Below, piece by piece: positions 1-7,114 of a stretch of DNA of 64,000 nt. Every line of letters starts with the position of its first letter. Within the stretch, counting starts at the first letter, position 1. Below the pieces are notes generated by a model. The model did no database searches and was not told where the DNA came from. It saw only the letters and a program-made list of their open reading frames with translations. Source of the DNA: Rhodospirillales bacterium (GTDB taxonomy: Bacteria > Pseudomonadota > Alphaproteobacteria > Rhodospirillales > Defluviicoccaceae); the NCBI GenBank assembly GCA_016712595.1, contig JADJQT010000001.1, forward strand, positions 1,733,501 to 1,797,500. The letters are read 5' to 3'. The position numbers and the translations under genes are program-made.

Positions 1-428
1 GGAATCCGGCCTTGCGTGCCTTCGACCTCCGGGTGCCCGGCGTGACCGATGAGGATGACCTCGCGCCCTTTACGAGCGTGATTGCGCCCTTCCTTGTGCA
101 CCTTGGTGACCAGTGGACAGGTGGCGTCGATCACCGGCAGATTGCGCCGTTGCGCCTCCTCGACGACCGCGGTGGAGACGCCGTGCGCGCTGAAGATGGT
201 CACGGCGCCTTCGGGAATCTCATCAAGTTCTTCGACGAAAACGGCCCCTTGCGCGCGCAGCGATTCGACGACGTGCTTATTATGGACGATCTCGTGCCGC
301 ACATAGACCGGAGGGCCATAAAGGGCGAGCGCCCGTTCGACGATCTCGATCGCCCGCTCGACACCGGCACAGAAGCCTCGCGGCTTGGCGAGCAATACGC
401 GAAGTTGTGTCGTGCTGTTCTGCGACAA
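1..428 (-). CDS. ispH: 4-hydroxy-3-methylbut-2-enyl diphosphate reductase (IspH/LytB), N-terminal part
   Basis: Last enzyme of the MEP isoprenoid pathway, an iron-sulfur reductase that makes IPP and DMAPP from HMBPP. The visible ~142 residues hold the family's first cluster cysteine in RGFCAGVERAI, the conserved SAHGVS stretch and the second cysteine in DATCPLVTKVH. The gene runs leftward off the window, so the C-terminal half is missing. No in-frame ATG precedes the conserved start. A TTG at 428 preceded by AAGGAGAAC is the best start and gives MSQNSTTQLRVLLAKPRG. Identification is by recognised motifs; the unusual start codon is inferred from the Shine-Dalgarno position. Confidence 0.93.
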   Translation of the reverse strand, partial: MSQNSTTQLRVLLAKPRGFCAGVERAIEIVERALALYGPPVYVRHEIVHNKHVVESLRAQGAVFVEELDEIPEGAVTIFSAHGVSTAVVEEAQRRNLPVIDATCPLVTKVHKEGRNHARKGREVILIGHAGHPEVEGTQGRI

Positions 429-649
429 GGTGTCAGTTCTCCTTTGTTCGCGCCGCCGTCCGCACCTTATGTGCGAATGTATCGCTTGGGAAGCTCGATT
501 AGACCTTGATATGATTGAGGTTATTTAAGAGTGACGTTTTCGCAACCGCCCCCGCTCGCCCGCCCGCGATCCGGCAGATCCGTGCAGCCCGGATTGGCGC
601 GCTGCCTCGATTTTCGATGGTGCAGGGCACGCGCGGGCACAGGCGCGGG

Positions 650-1144
650 TCATAGCTGGGTGGGATTGGGAGCGTCGCCATACACGGCATGGGGATCGAA
701 CGTCTTTTCGCTTTCGACGAATCGCAGCGGTCCGCCGCCGGACCCGGCACCGATCGGCACCGCGCGGTAGAAGCATGACCGGTATCCGACATGGCAGCTT
801 GCGCCGCCCTCGATGTCCACGCGCAGCCAGACGGCGTCCTGATCGTCGTCGATGCGCAGTTCCTTGATCTTCTGGACGAACCCGCTCGTCGCGCCCTTGT
901 GCCACAAGCAACGGCGGCTGCGACTCCAGTAGTGCGCCTCGCCGGTGGCGATGGATTTCTCCAGTGCTTCGGCGTTCATGTACCCGAGCATCAGCACGTC
1001 GCCCGTCGAGGCGTCCGTGGTGATCGCCGGAATGAGGCCGTTGACGTCAAACTTGGGCGCGAGTTCGCAGCCTTCTTCGACCTGCTCGACGCTTGTGCGG
1101 CGAACGAATGGCGGTGCCGGCGCGTCGCCGGAATCGGCGCTCAT
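650..1144 (-). CDS. hisI: phosphoribosyl-AMP cyclohydrolase HisI
   Basis: Third step of histidine biosynthesis: zinc-dependent ring opening of phosphoribosyl-AMP. The 164-residue protein shows the family blocks MLGYMNAEAL, AHYWSRSRRCLWHKG and CHVGYRSCFYR, which supply the zinc cysteines, so it is a stand-alone HisI without a HisE domain. The ATG at 1144 has AAAGGA seven bases upstream. A TTG ten codons further up (1174) is possible but lacks a good Shine-Dalgarno. It lies alone, upstream of ispH on the same strand with a 220-bp gap, and diverges from rpmF. Confidence 0.93.
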   Translation of the reverse strand: MSADSGDAPAPPFVRRTSVEQVEEGCELAPKFDVNGLIPAITTDASTGDVLMLGYMNAEALEKSIATGEAHYWSRSRRCLWHKGATSGFVQKIKELRIDDDQDAVWLRVDIEGGASCHVGYRSCFYRAVPIGAGSGGGPLRFVESEKTFDPHAVYGDAPNPTQL

Positions 1145-1306
1145 CGTCCTTTTATCCTTTTCGCTAATCGACAATCCCCGTCATATGTCATGCACGACAA
1201 ACGAAAGGCAAGCCGGGAGCATCATTTTCTTGTTCACCCTCCGGGCGGCGCAGAGTATAAGCCTCTGCCTCGCGCGGCAGGGCCGCGCGTGACCGGAGGA
1301 TTTGTT

Positions 1307-1483
1307 ATGGCCGTACCGAAAAAGAAAACCTCGCCGTCGCGCCGGAACATGCGGCGCTCGCATCTGGCGATCAAGGCGCCGGCCTATGTTGAGGACAAGA
1401 CGTCGGGCGAGTTGCGCCGTCCTCACCATATCGACCTTGCCACCGGCATGTATCGCGGACGTCAGATCCTCGACCCGAAGTAG
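1307..1483 (+). CDS. rpmF: 50S ribosomal protein L32
   Basis: 58-residue basic ribosomal protein beginning MAVPKKKTSPSRRNMRRSH, the signature N-terminus of bacterial L32. GGAGG sits six bases before the ATG. In many bacteria rpmF leads the plsX-fabH operon; here it is followed 38 bases later by a convergent MlaC-like gene, so it appears monocistronic. An AT-containing stretch near 1230-1260 (TTGTTC, then GTATAA after 19 bases) may be its promoter, but the spacing is poor and this is only a suggestion. Confidence 0.96.
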   Translation: MAVPKKKTSPSRRNMRRSHLAIKAPAYVEDKTSGELRRPHHIDLATGMYRGRQILDPK

Positions 1484-1521
1484 GCCGCAGGCGACGGGGG
1501 CGGCATTCCTGCGGGGGCCGT

Positions 1522-2124
1522 CTATCCTTCGCGGATCTGAGCGGCCTTGGAGTCCAAGGTGGCGGCAAGTTCGTTGATGCCGCCCTTTCGCAGGATCGTA
1601 TTGTATTCGGAACGGCGGACGGCAAGCTCGCTGATCGAGCGGTCAAGCAGGACGTCGACGATCCGCCAATTGTTGTTGCTCTCGGCGAGCACGTAGGTGA
1701 TCGAGACGGGGTCGGCGTCGGTGCGGATCAGTCGCGTATCGACGAGCTTCGTATTGCGCGGCCCGGGGCGTTCGCCCAGCGTCTCAAACCGCTCGCCGGA
1801 AAAACCGTTGAACCGCGCCGCATACGTCATCACGCTCAACCGGACGAAGGCATCAAGCAGGCGCTGACGGTCCTGTGGATCGGCGCCGGTCCAATATGAG
1901 CCGGCCGCGGCGGAGATCATCCGCTCGAAATCGAAGCTGTCTTCCAGGACAGGTTTCAATTTGTCGTACCGGGCGTCAATGTTGAGGTGCTGCGCCTCTT
2001 TCATCACTTCGATCAGGGTTGTGTGCAGTCGCTCGACGACCGGAGTGGGCTCGCCACACGCCGCGTTTACCGCGAGCGAGACAAGCACGGCGGCGCTGAG
2101 CATCATCGCTCGAACGAATGGCAT
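1522..2124 (-). CDS. MlaC/Ttg2D-family periplasmic phospholipid-binding protein
   Basis: About 200 residues with an N-terminal signal peptide (MPFVRAMMLSAAVLVSLAVN) followed by a MlaC-type domain: the DSFDFERM segment, the conserved GSYWTGADPQDRQRLLDAF region and the C-terminal WRIVDVLLDRSIS strand-helix. MlaC proteins shuttle phospholipid between the outer membrane and an inner-membrane MCE ABC transporter. The ATG at 2124 is preferred over the TTG at 2169 because the latter would put 15 polar residues ahead of the signal peptide and has no Shine-Dalgarno. An MCE/ATPase/permease operon lies far away at 46.3-49.3 kb, and whether the two act together is unknown. Confidence 0.83.
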   Translation of the reverse strand: MPFVRAMMLSAAVLVSLAVNAACGEPTPVVERLHTTLIEVMKEAQHLNIDARYDKLKPVLEDSFDFERMISAAAGSYWTGADPQDRQRLLDAFVRLSVMTYAARFNGFSGERFETLGERPGPRNTKLVDTRLIRTDADPVSITYVLAESNNNWRIVDVLLDRSISELAVRRSEYNTILRKGGINELAATLDSKAAQIREG

Positions 2125-2226
2125 TTTCCTGCACACCTCTTCTGTGAACGTTGGGCGCAGACTAAGCAAAAGGGGCCGGAAGATGGCAACGGATGTCGCA
2201 TTGGCAATTCCGCCTTGAGAACATGC

Positions 2227-2254
2227 TTGAAATACGTCCTAAACGACCTATAAT
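2227..2254 (+). promoter_or_regulatory. sigma-70-type promoter upstream of rpoH
   Basis: TTGAAA (2227-2232) and a perfect TATAAT (2249-2254) are separated by 16 bases and point toward rpoH. Transcription from it would begin near 2261 and give an rpoH leader of about 255 nt that contains a short ORF with its own strong ribosome site. Confidence 0.7.
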
Positions 2255-2353
2255 TAACCTCTGTATGTGTACGAGTGGTGCCGAAAAACGGGCCGCTTCT
2301 GGAGCTGACACTTAATCGTGGCTCTCGTGGGCAAATTGCTTCTCAGGAGGATT

Positions 2354-2425
2354 ATGCCAATGCGGATGCATCAAATCTCCCTAAATCCGCGTTCCGGTCG
2401 TGCTGTCTGGCGGTTTGCCGCATGA
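2354..2425 (+). CDS. small leader ORF upstream of rpoH (23 aa)
   Basis: Short reading frame MPMRMHQISLNPRSGRAVWR followed by FAA and a TGA stop. It has an excellent ribosome site (CAGGAGG four bases before the ATG), better than that of rpoH itself. It lies in the leader between the TTGAAA/TATAAT promoter and rpoH and ends 91 bases before the rpoH start. No family is recognised. It could be a leader peptide coupling translation to rpoH control, or an expressed small protein. The evidence is the Shine-Dalgarno, the position and the high-GC codons only. Confidence 0.4.
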   Translation: MPMRMHQISLNPRSGRAVWRFAA

Positions 2426-2516
2426 CATGACGCGGGCGTGGTTTTGAGCGTTGCTCAGCGTCTTGGTGTGAAGTTCGGACGCGGGCGTCGGTTCGTTTAA
2501 AGCGGGAGATCAACAT

Positions 2517-3413
2517 ATGGCACGGCTTACCCTGCCGTCGATCGATTCCGATCGTGGCCTTGCGCGTTACTATCGTGAAATCTGGGCGTTCCCGGTGCTG
2601 ACAGTCGAGCAGGAGGTGATGCTCGCGACGCGCTGGGCGGAAAGCGGTGACGTCGAGGCGGCGCATCGTCTGGTTACCAGTCATCTCAGGCTGGTCGCCA
2701 AGATTGCCGCCGGCTATCGCGGTTACGGCTTGCCGATGGCCGACCTGATCGCCGAGGGCAACATCGGCCTGATGAAGGCCGTCAAGAAGTTTGAACCGGA
2801 GCGGGGCTTCCGGCTGGCTACGTACGCGATGTGGTGGATTCGCGCGGCCATCACCGAATATGTGCTTCGCTCGTGGTCGCTGGTCAAAATGGGCACGCTT
2901 GCGGCGCAAAAGAAGCTGTTCTTCAGCCTCGGCCGCATCAAGCGGCAGCTTTCCATCCTGAGCGACGGCTCGATGACCGATGAGCAGGCGGGGGAGGTCG
3001 CCGAGGCGCTGAACGTATCGATGCAAGATGTGATCGATATGGATCGTCGCCTGGGCTCGCCCGACGTTTCGCTCAACGCGCCCCGCAGTCGCGAGGAGGG
3101 CGATACCTCGGAGTTTGTCGACGCACTGGTCGATGACGCGCCGAATCCGGAAGTGCTCACGGCTGCTGAGGAGGAGCGCACCCAGCGCCACACCCTTCTG
3201 GCTGAAGCGCTGGAGACGCTGCCGGATCGGGAGCGGCATATTCTGACCGAGCGCCGCCTCATCGAAGAGCCGAAAACGCTCGAGGAACTGGGAGTCGTCT
3301 ACGGCATCAGTCGTGAACGGGTTCGCCAGCTCGAAGCGCGGGCGTTCGAGCGGCTGAAGAAGGCGATGCTGGCGGTGGCGGGGCCGCAAGGCACCGCAGC
3401 GGTTCCAGCTTGA
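2517..3413 (+). CDS. rpoH: RNA polymerase heat-shock sigma factor RpoH (sigma-32)
   Basis: 298 residues, the usual size of sigma-32. Region 1.2/2 contains LVTSHLRLVAKIAAGYRGYG and the core-binding and -10 recognition stretch ending GFRLATYAMWWIRAAITEYVL. The RpoH box is visible as QKKLFFSLGRIKR. Region 4.2 carries the helix-turn-helix LEELGVVYGISRERVRQLEARA. It directs heat-shock transcription (chaperones, proteases). GGGAG precedes the ATG. The ~255-nt leader with a small ORF may carry translational control, which is common for rpoH, though no clear thermometer structure was established here. Confidence 0.96.
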   Translation: MARLTLPSIDSDRGLARYYREIWAFPVLTVEQEVMLATRWAESGDVEAAHRLVTSHLRLVAKIAAGYRGYGLPMADLIAEGNIGLMKAVKKFEPERGFRLATYAMWWIRAAITEYVLRSWSLVKMGTLAAQKKLFFSLGRIKRQLSILSDGSMTDEQAGEVAEALNVSMQDVIDMDRRLGSPDVSLNAPRSREEGDTSEFVDALVDDAPNPEVLTAAEEERTQRHTLLAEALETLPDRERHILTERRLIEEPKTLEELGVVYGISRERVRQLEARAFERLKKAMLAVAGPQGTAAVPA

Positions 3414-3466
3414 CCCTTACCGGTTGCGGTCGACAACGCGCCGGCGACCAATCACAAACGGACGAG

Positions 3467-3500
3467 GCAAGCGTGAACGATTCGTACCGTTCACGCTTGC
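3467..3500. terminator. perfect 13-bp inverted repeat between convergent rpoH and usg
   Basis: GCAAGCGTGAACG (3467-3479) pairs perfectly with CGTTCACGCTTGC (3488-3500) across an 8-nt loop. It lies between the 3' ends of two convergent genes, seven bases from the usg stop, where a bidirectional terminator is expected. Neither side has a clear T tract, so it may act as a Rho-assisted terminator or an mRNA 3' end stabiliser. Confidence 0.55.
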
Positions 3501-3506
3501 GCATTG

Positions 3507-3770
3507 CTAGTGCAGGACGAATTCGCCGTTGGCAAATCGAAATTCTGCCGGCCGGATCAGCGAGGCAGCTTCGATCTTGACCGAGTGCAGCGGGCCTTCG
3601 AGGCTGCGGCTCCAGAATGTCAGGAAGCGGCGCAATGCCGGGAAGTGCGGCGCAAGGTCGTGGTCTTGCCATATGAAGTGTTGGAGGAGACTGGGATAGT
3701 CGGGAAGGTGATAGGTGATCTCCGCCGTGGTCAAACGGTAGGAGAGCAATCGATTCCGAACCTCAGCCAT
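3507..3770 (-). CDS. usg: Usg-family protein
   Basis: 87-residue protein of the alphaproteobacterial Usg family, recognised from LTTAEITYHLPDYPSLLQHF, the WQDHDLAPHFPALRRFL segment and the closing IRPAEFRFANGEFVLH. The family takes its name from genes found near trp genes; no molecular function is established. It faces rpoH and is probably monocistronic. Its ATG at 3770 is preceded by AGGAGAT, a strong ribosome site. The 270 bases up to the next gene hold no convincing ORF. Confidence 0.88.
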   Translation of the reverse strand: MAEVRNRLLSYRLTTAEITYHLPDYPSLLQHFIWQDHDLAPHFPALRRFLTFWSRSLEGPLHSVKIEAASLIRPAEFRFANGEFVLH

Positions 3771-4040
3771 AGGGCATCTCCTTTACCAGCCTCCTCGATG
3801 GACTGCCGGTCATTGATCGGGCAACCCATCGGTTTCGGTTACCGGCGGCGTGCCGGGACCAGGGATACGCTCCGCAAGCATTCGGCGGTATTTTTGCCGC
3901 CATTCGATCTCCTTCGCCTTGGCTCCGTCCAACGTGCTCGACAATAGGGTCTACCCATCGGGCGCAATAGGCAACAGATGTGAAGTCAATATGCAATCGA
4001 GAGGCCAGAATCGCGCCTCCGCTACGATGGCAAGCCGGCG

Positions 4041-4772
4041 GTGATCGTTCTGGTCACTGATTTCGGCCTCGACGGCCCTTATACCGGTCAGGTCAGGGCC
4101 GTCCTTGCTGACAAGGCTCCCGGCATCGGCGTGATTGATCTGTTTGCCGATGCGCCGCCGTTCGATCCCCAAGCGGCTGCCTACCTGATCGCCGCTTATG
4201 CCGATGGATTTCCCTCGGGCAGCGTATTCCTGTGCGTGATCGATCCTGGCGTTGGCAGCGAGCGGCGCCCCTGTTGTGTTCTCGCCGGGCATCGCTGGTT
4301 CATCGGCCCCGATAACGGCCTGTTTGATGTCGTGGTAAGGCGGGCGCATCCCCACGTTGCGGCGTGGCGGATCGACGGGCGATCGGAGCGGGCCTCCGCG
4401 ACGTTCCATGGCCGGGACGTCTTCGCACCGGTGGCGGCGAGCCTTGCGCGCGGCGGCCCGCTGCCCGGTCCGCCGATATCACCGCAATCGCTGCGCCGCT
4501 TCGATTGGCCCGACGATCTCGCGCGAATTGTCTACGTCGACGGGTATGGCAACGCGATAAGCGGCATGCGCGCATCGATGGTGGATGGCGATGCCCGGAT
4601 CACCGTCGGCGGTTTGCGACTGGGCCGCGCCCGCTGCTTCGCTGATGTCTCGCCGGGCGAGGCGTTCTGGTATGAGAATGCCAACGGCCTGCTGGAGATC
4701 GCGGTTAATTGCGGCCGGGCGGCCGACGATCTCGGGCTGAGGCCCGGCACACCGGTCTTGATCGAAACTTAA
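4041..4772 (+). CDS. SAM hydrolase (DUF62 / SAM hydroxide adenosyltransferase family)
   Basis: 243 residues opening with IVLVTDFGLDGPYTGQVRAV, the start motif of the fluorinase/chlorinase/DUF62 superfamily. The Asp-Arg-His triad that marks the hydrolase (non-halogenating) members appears as DPGVGSERR and FHGRDVFAP. These enzymes split S-adenosylmethionine into adenosine and methionine. No ATG fits, since the ATG at 4026 is out of frame, so a GTG at 4041 is used. It stands between usg (opposite strand) and a metallo-beta-lactamase-fold gene on the same strand 116 bases on. Confidence 0.88.
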   Translation: MIVLVTDFGLDGPYTGQVRAVLADKAPGIGVIDLFADAPPFDPQAAAYLIAAYADGFPSGSVFLCVIDPGVGSERRPCCVLAGHRWFIGPDNGLFDVVVRRAHPHVAAWRIDGRSERASATFHGRDVFAPVAASLARGGPLPGPPISPQSLRRFDWPDDLARIVYVDGYGNAISGMRASMVDGDARITVGGLRLGRARCFADVSPGEAFWYENANGLLEIAVNCGRAADDLGLRPGTPVLIET

Positions 4773-4888
4773 AAGCGATCCCTGTTGCTCAGGTAGGGGG
4801 ATGTATACGATGATCAAGATGGCTGGGAGGGTGTCCCGAGTCTGGATGATTTGAGAGCTTCGTGGCTTTCGCGATCGGCAGCAGTCGT

Positions 4889-5713
4889 ATGTTCTACGTA
4901 AAATTCTGGGGCGTACGCGGCAGCGTCGCCTGTTGTTCGCCGGCACATGTACGATACGGCGGCAATACGAGTTGCGTCGAGGTCGGGGTCGGCGATCATC
5001 GCTTCATCCTTGATGCCGGGACCGGTATTCGTCCGTTGAGCAAAGTATTCCGGGCGGACGACGTCCGCACCATTTACCTTTTACTCAGCCACACGCATTG
5101 GGATCACATCAACGGGTTTCCGTTCTTTCGCCCTGCCTACGATAAAAACCGGCGAATGCATGTCTATGCCGGCCACCTCAAGCACCAGGGCCTGAGTATT
5201 CAAGGCGTTCTCGGCCATCAGATGCGCGAGCCGGTCTTTCCTGTCCCGCTCGACGCGATGAAGGCCATCGTCGAGTTTGAGGACTTCGAGGCGGGTGATT
5301 CATTTTCGCTATTCCCGGGCGTTCTCATCCGCACCACCGCGCTCAATCATCCCAACGGCGCCACCGGATACCGGATCGAGCACGCCGGCAAAGCGGTCTG
5401 CTACGTAACCGACACCGAGCACGTCCCGGGTCATCTGAACGAGAACATTTTGCGGCTGATCGAAGGCGCGGATCTGGTCATCTACGACAGTACCTACGAA
5501 GAGGACGAATTTCCCCGCCATGTCGGGTGGGGCCATTCGACGTGGAACGAGGGGATGCGTTTGTGCCGCGCCGCCGGCGCGAAGCGGCTGGCGATCTTTC
5601 ACCACGATCCGGACCACGAGGACGGCCAGATGGACCGGATCGGAACCGAGGCAAATCAGGCGTGGCCGGGAACCGTGGTGACCCGCGAATGCATGACCTT
5701 GCGCCTCGATTGA
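4889..5713 (+). CDS. metallo-beta-lactamase-fold hydrolase
   Basis: About 274 residues starting FYVKFWGVRGSV, with the two-metal motif HTHWDH, the LDAGTGIRPL strand and a later DTEHVPG plus FHHDPDH. This is the pattern of the MBL-fold phosphodiesterase-like family whose members begin (R/K)FWGVRGS. The substrate is not evident. The ATG at 4889 matches family starts; a GTG nine codons upstream (4862, with GAGAG ahead) is an alternative. It is probably cytoplasmic, since no signal peptide is visible. The 110 bases after it hold no gene. Confidence 0.87.
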   Translation: MFYVKFWGVRGSVACCSPAHVRYGGNTSCVEVGVGDHRFILDAGTGIRPLSKVFRADDVRTIYLLLSHTHWDHINGFPFFRPAYDKNRRMHVYAGHLKHQGLSIQGVLGHQMREPVFPVPLDAMKAIVEFEDFEAGDSFSLFPGVLIRTTALNHPNGATGYRIEHAGKAVCYVTDTEHVPGHLNENILRLIEGADLVIYDSTYEEDEFPRHVGWGHSTWNEGMRLCRAAGAKRLAIFHHDPDHEDGQMDRIGTEANQAWPGTVVTRECMTLRLD

Positions 5714-5824
5714 CCCCGACACGGCAGCGGCGATGGGCGGGCGGAGGCGCTGTTGCGCGCCCGCGCGTGCCCACAAGGCGAGCATGCCTCCATGCCGCCC
5801 TCAACCCAAGAAACGTTGTCGACG

Positions 5825-7114
5825 TCAACGCTCGCGAAAGGCTTCGTAGCGGAGCTTGAGCACAGGGGTGATCAGGTAGTCCAGGACGGAACGGGAGCCG
5901 GTGTGGATATCGACCGTCGCCTGCATCCCGGGCGTGATCGGCAGCTTACCGGCGGTATCGCCGAGGTAGCTTCTGTCCGTTTCGACGACGACATCGAAAA
6001 AAGCGCCGCCATTCCGGTCGATCGACGCATCCGGAGCAACCTGCCGGACCGTTCCCGACAACCCGCCGTAGCGGGCAAAGTCGTAGGTCGAGACCTTGAC
6101 CAGGGCCGGTTGTCCCGCGTCGACGTAGCCACGGTCGGTCGGGCTGAGCTTGGCCTCGATCACCAGCCTGTCGTCGATGGGTACGATCTCCATGATCGCC
6201 TCGCCGGGAGCGACGACGCCGCCGATGGTGTTGTAACGCAGTTTCTTCACCACGCCGTCGATCGGGCTGCGGATGTCGGCGCGCAGACCCTGATCGGTGG
6301 CCTGGGCGAGGAGTTCATTGACCCGGGCGATCGTCTGTTCGGTTTCGCCGAGATCATCCTGGGCCTGGCGCTGGTAGCGCCCGTCGCTTTCCTTCAGGCG
6401 TTGCGTGGCCTCGGCGACGGCGGCGCGCGCCCGCGGCAATGACGAGACAAGGACGTCGATCTCGCCCTCCAGGCTATGCACCTCTGATTCAAGCTGCAGG
6501 TGCTCCATCCTCGCCGTCAGGCCCTCCTGCAGCAGCGACGCCGACATGGCTAGGCGTTCGCGGGCGAGGTTGAGGTTGCTCGTCGTCGACCGGCGCTTGG
6601 CCTCCAGTTCCTGCACTTCGAGTTCGCGCTGGCGAACCTGCTCCTTCAGCACCGCCTGTGCCGAGTCCACCTCGCGCCGGCGCGCGGCCCACGCCTGCCG
6701 TTCGGCTTCGGCGACGTCGGGCTGGCGTTTGCGCGCGTCGGCGGGGAAGACGGGGGCCGTTCCATCGCGTTCGGCCTGAAGGCGTGCCCGGTGCAAGATC
6801 GCGTTGTCGAGCCTGGCGAGCAATTCCTTGCGGTTGACCCCGGAGGTCGCAAGGTCGAGGCGTAGAAGGGTATCGCCGGCGTGCACCGTCGCCCCCTCGC
6901 TCACGTTGATCGCGGCAATGATGCCGCCCTCGAGGTGCTGGATCACCTTGACCTTGCCCTGGGGGACGACCTCGCCGTTGGCAACGGCGACCTGATCGAG
7001 CCTGGCGAACCGCGACCAGACCAGCATGACGACGAGCAGCGCCATGATCGGCCAGGCGACGATCCGCCACGTCGGCAGCGGGTGTCGCTTCAGCAGGTCG
7101 TCGAGCTGGCTCAT
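5825..7114 (-). CDS. type I secretion membrane-fusion protein, HlyD family
   Basis: 429 residues: a short cytoplasmic N-terminus, one membrane segment at roughly 19-37 (AWPIMALLVVMLVWSRF), a biotinyl-lipoyl half-domain (VIQHLEGGIIAAINVSEGA), a long alpha-helical coiled coil (about 130-290) and a C-terminal beta-barrel with DGVVKKLRYNTIGGVV. This is the periplasmic adaptor that links an ABC exporter to TolC. Its ATG overlaps the stop of the ABC exporter gene by four bases (ATGA), so the two are translationally coupled. The TolC partner is probably the gene at 23.96 kb. No RTX or other substrate gene lies next to it. Confidence 0.93.
   Translation of the reverse strand: MSQLDDLLKRHPLPTWRIVAWPIMALLVVMLVWSRFARLDQVAVANGEVVPQGKVKVIQHLEGGIIAAINVSEGATVHAGDTLLRLDLATSGVNRKELLARLDNAILHRARLQAERDGTAPVFPADARKRQPDVAEAERQAWAARRREVDSAQAVLKEQVRQRELEVQELEAKRRSTTSNLNLARERLAMSASLLQEGLTARMEHLQLESEVHSLEGEIDVLVSSLPRARAAVAEATQRLKESDGRYQRQAQDDLGETEQTIARVNELLAQATDQGLRADIRSPIDGVVKKLRYNTIGGVVAPGEAIMEIVPIDDRLVIEAKLSPTDRGYVDAGQPALVKVSTYDFARYGGLSGTVRQVAPDASIDRNGGAFFDVVVETDRSYLGDTAGKLPITPGMQATVDIHTGSRSVLDYLITPVLKLRYEAFRER

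Noticed and set aside
2352..3389. 345-codon minus-strand frame opposite rpoH
   Set aside because: Shadow of rpoH with Arg-rich, non-globular composition; rpoH is unambiguous.
3763..4044. short frames in the gap between usg and the SAM hydrolase
   Set aside because: No Shine-Dalgarno, biased composition and no family similarity.
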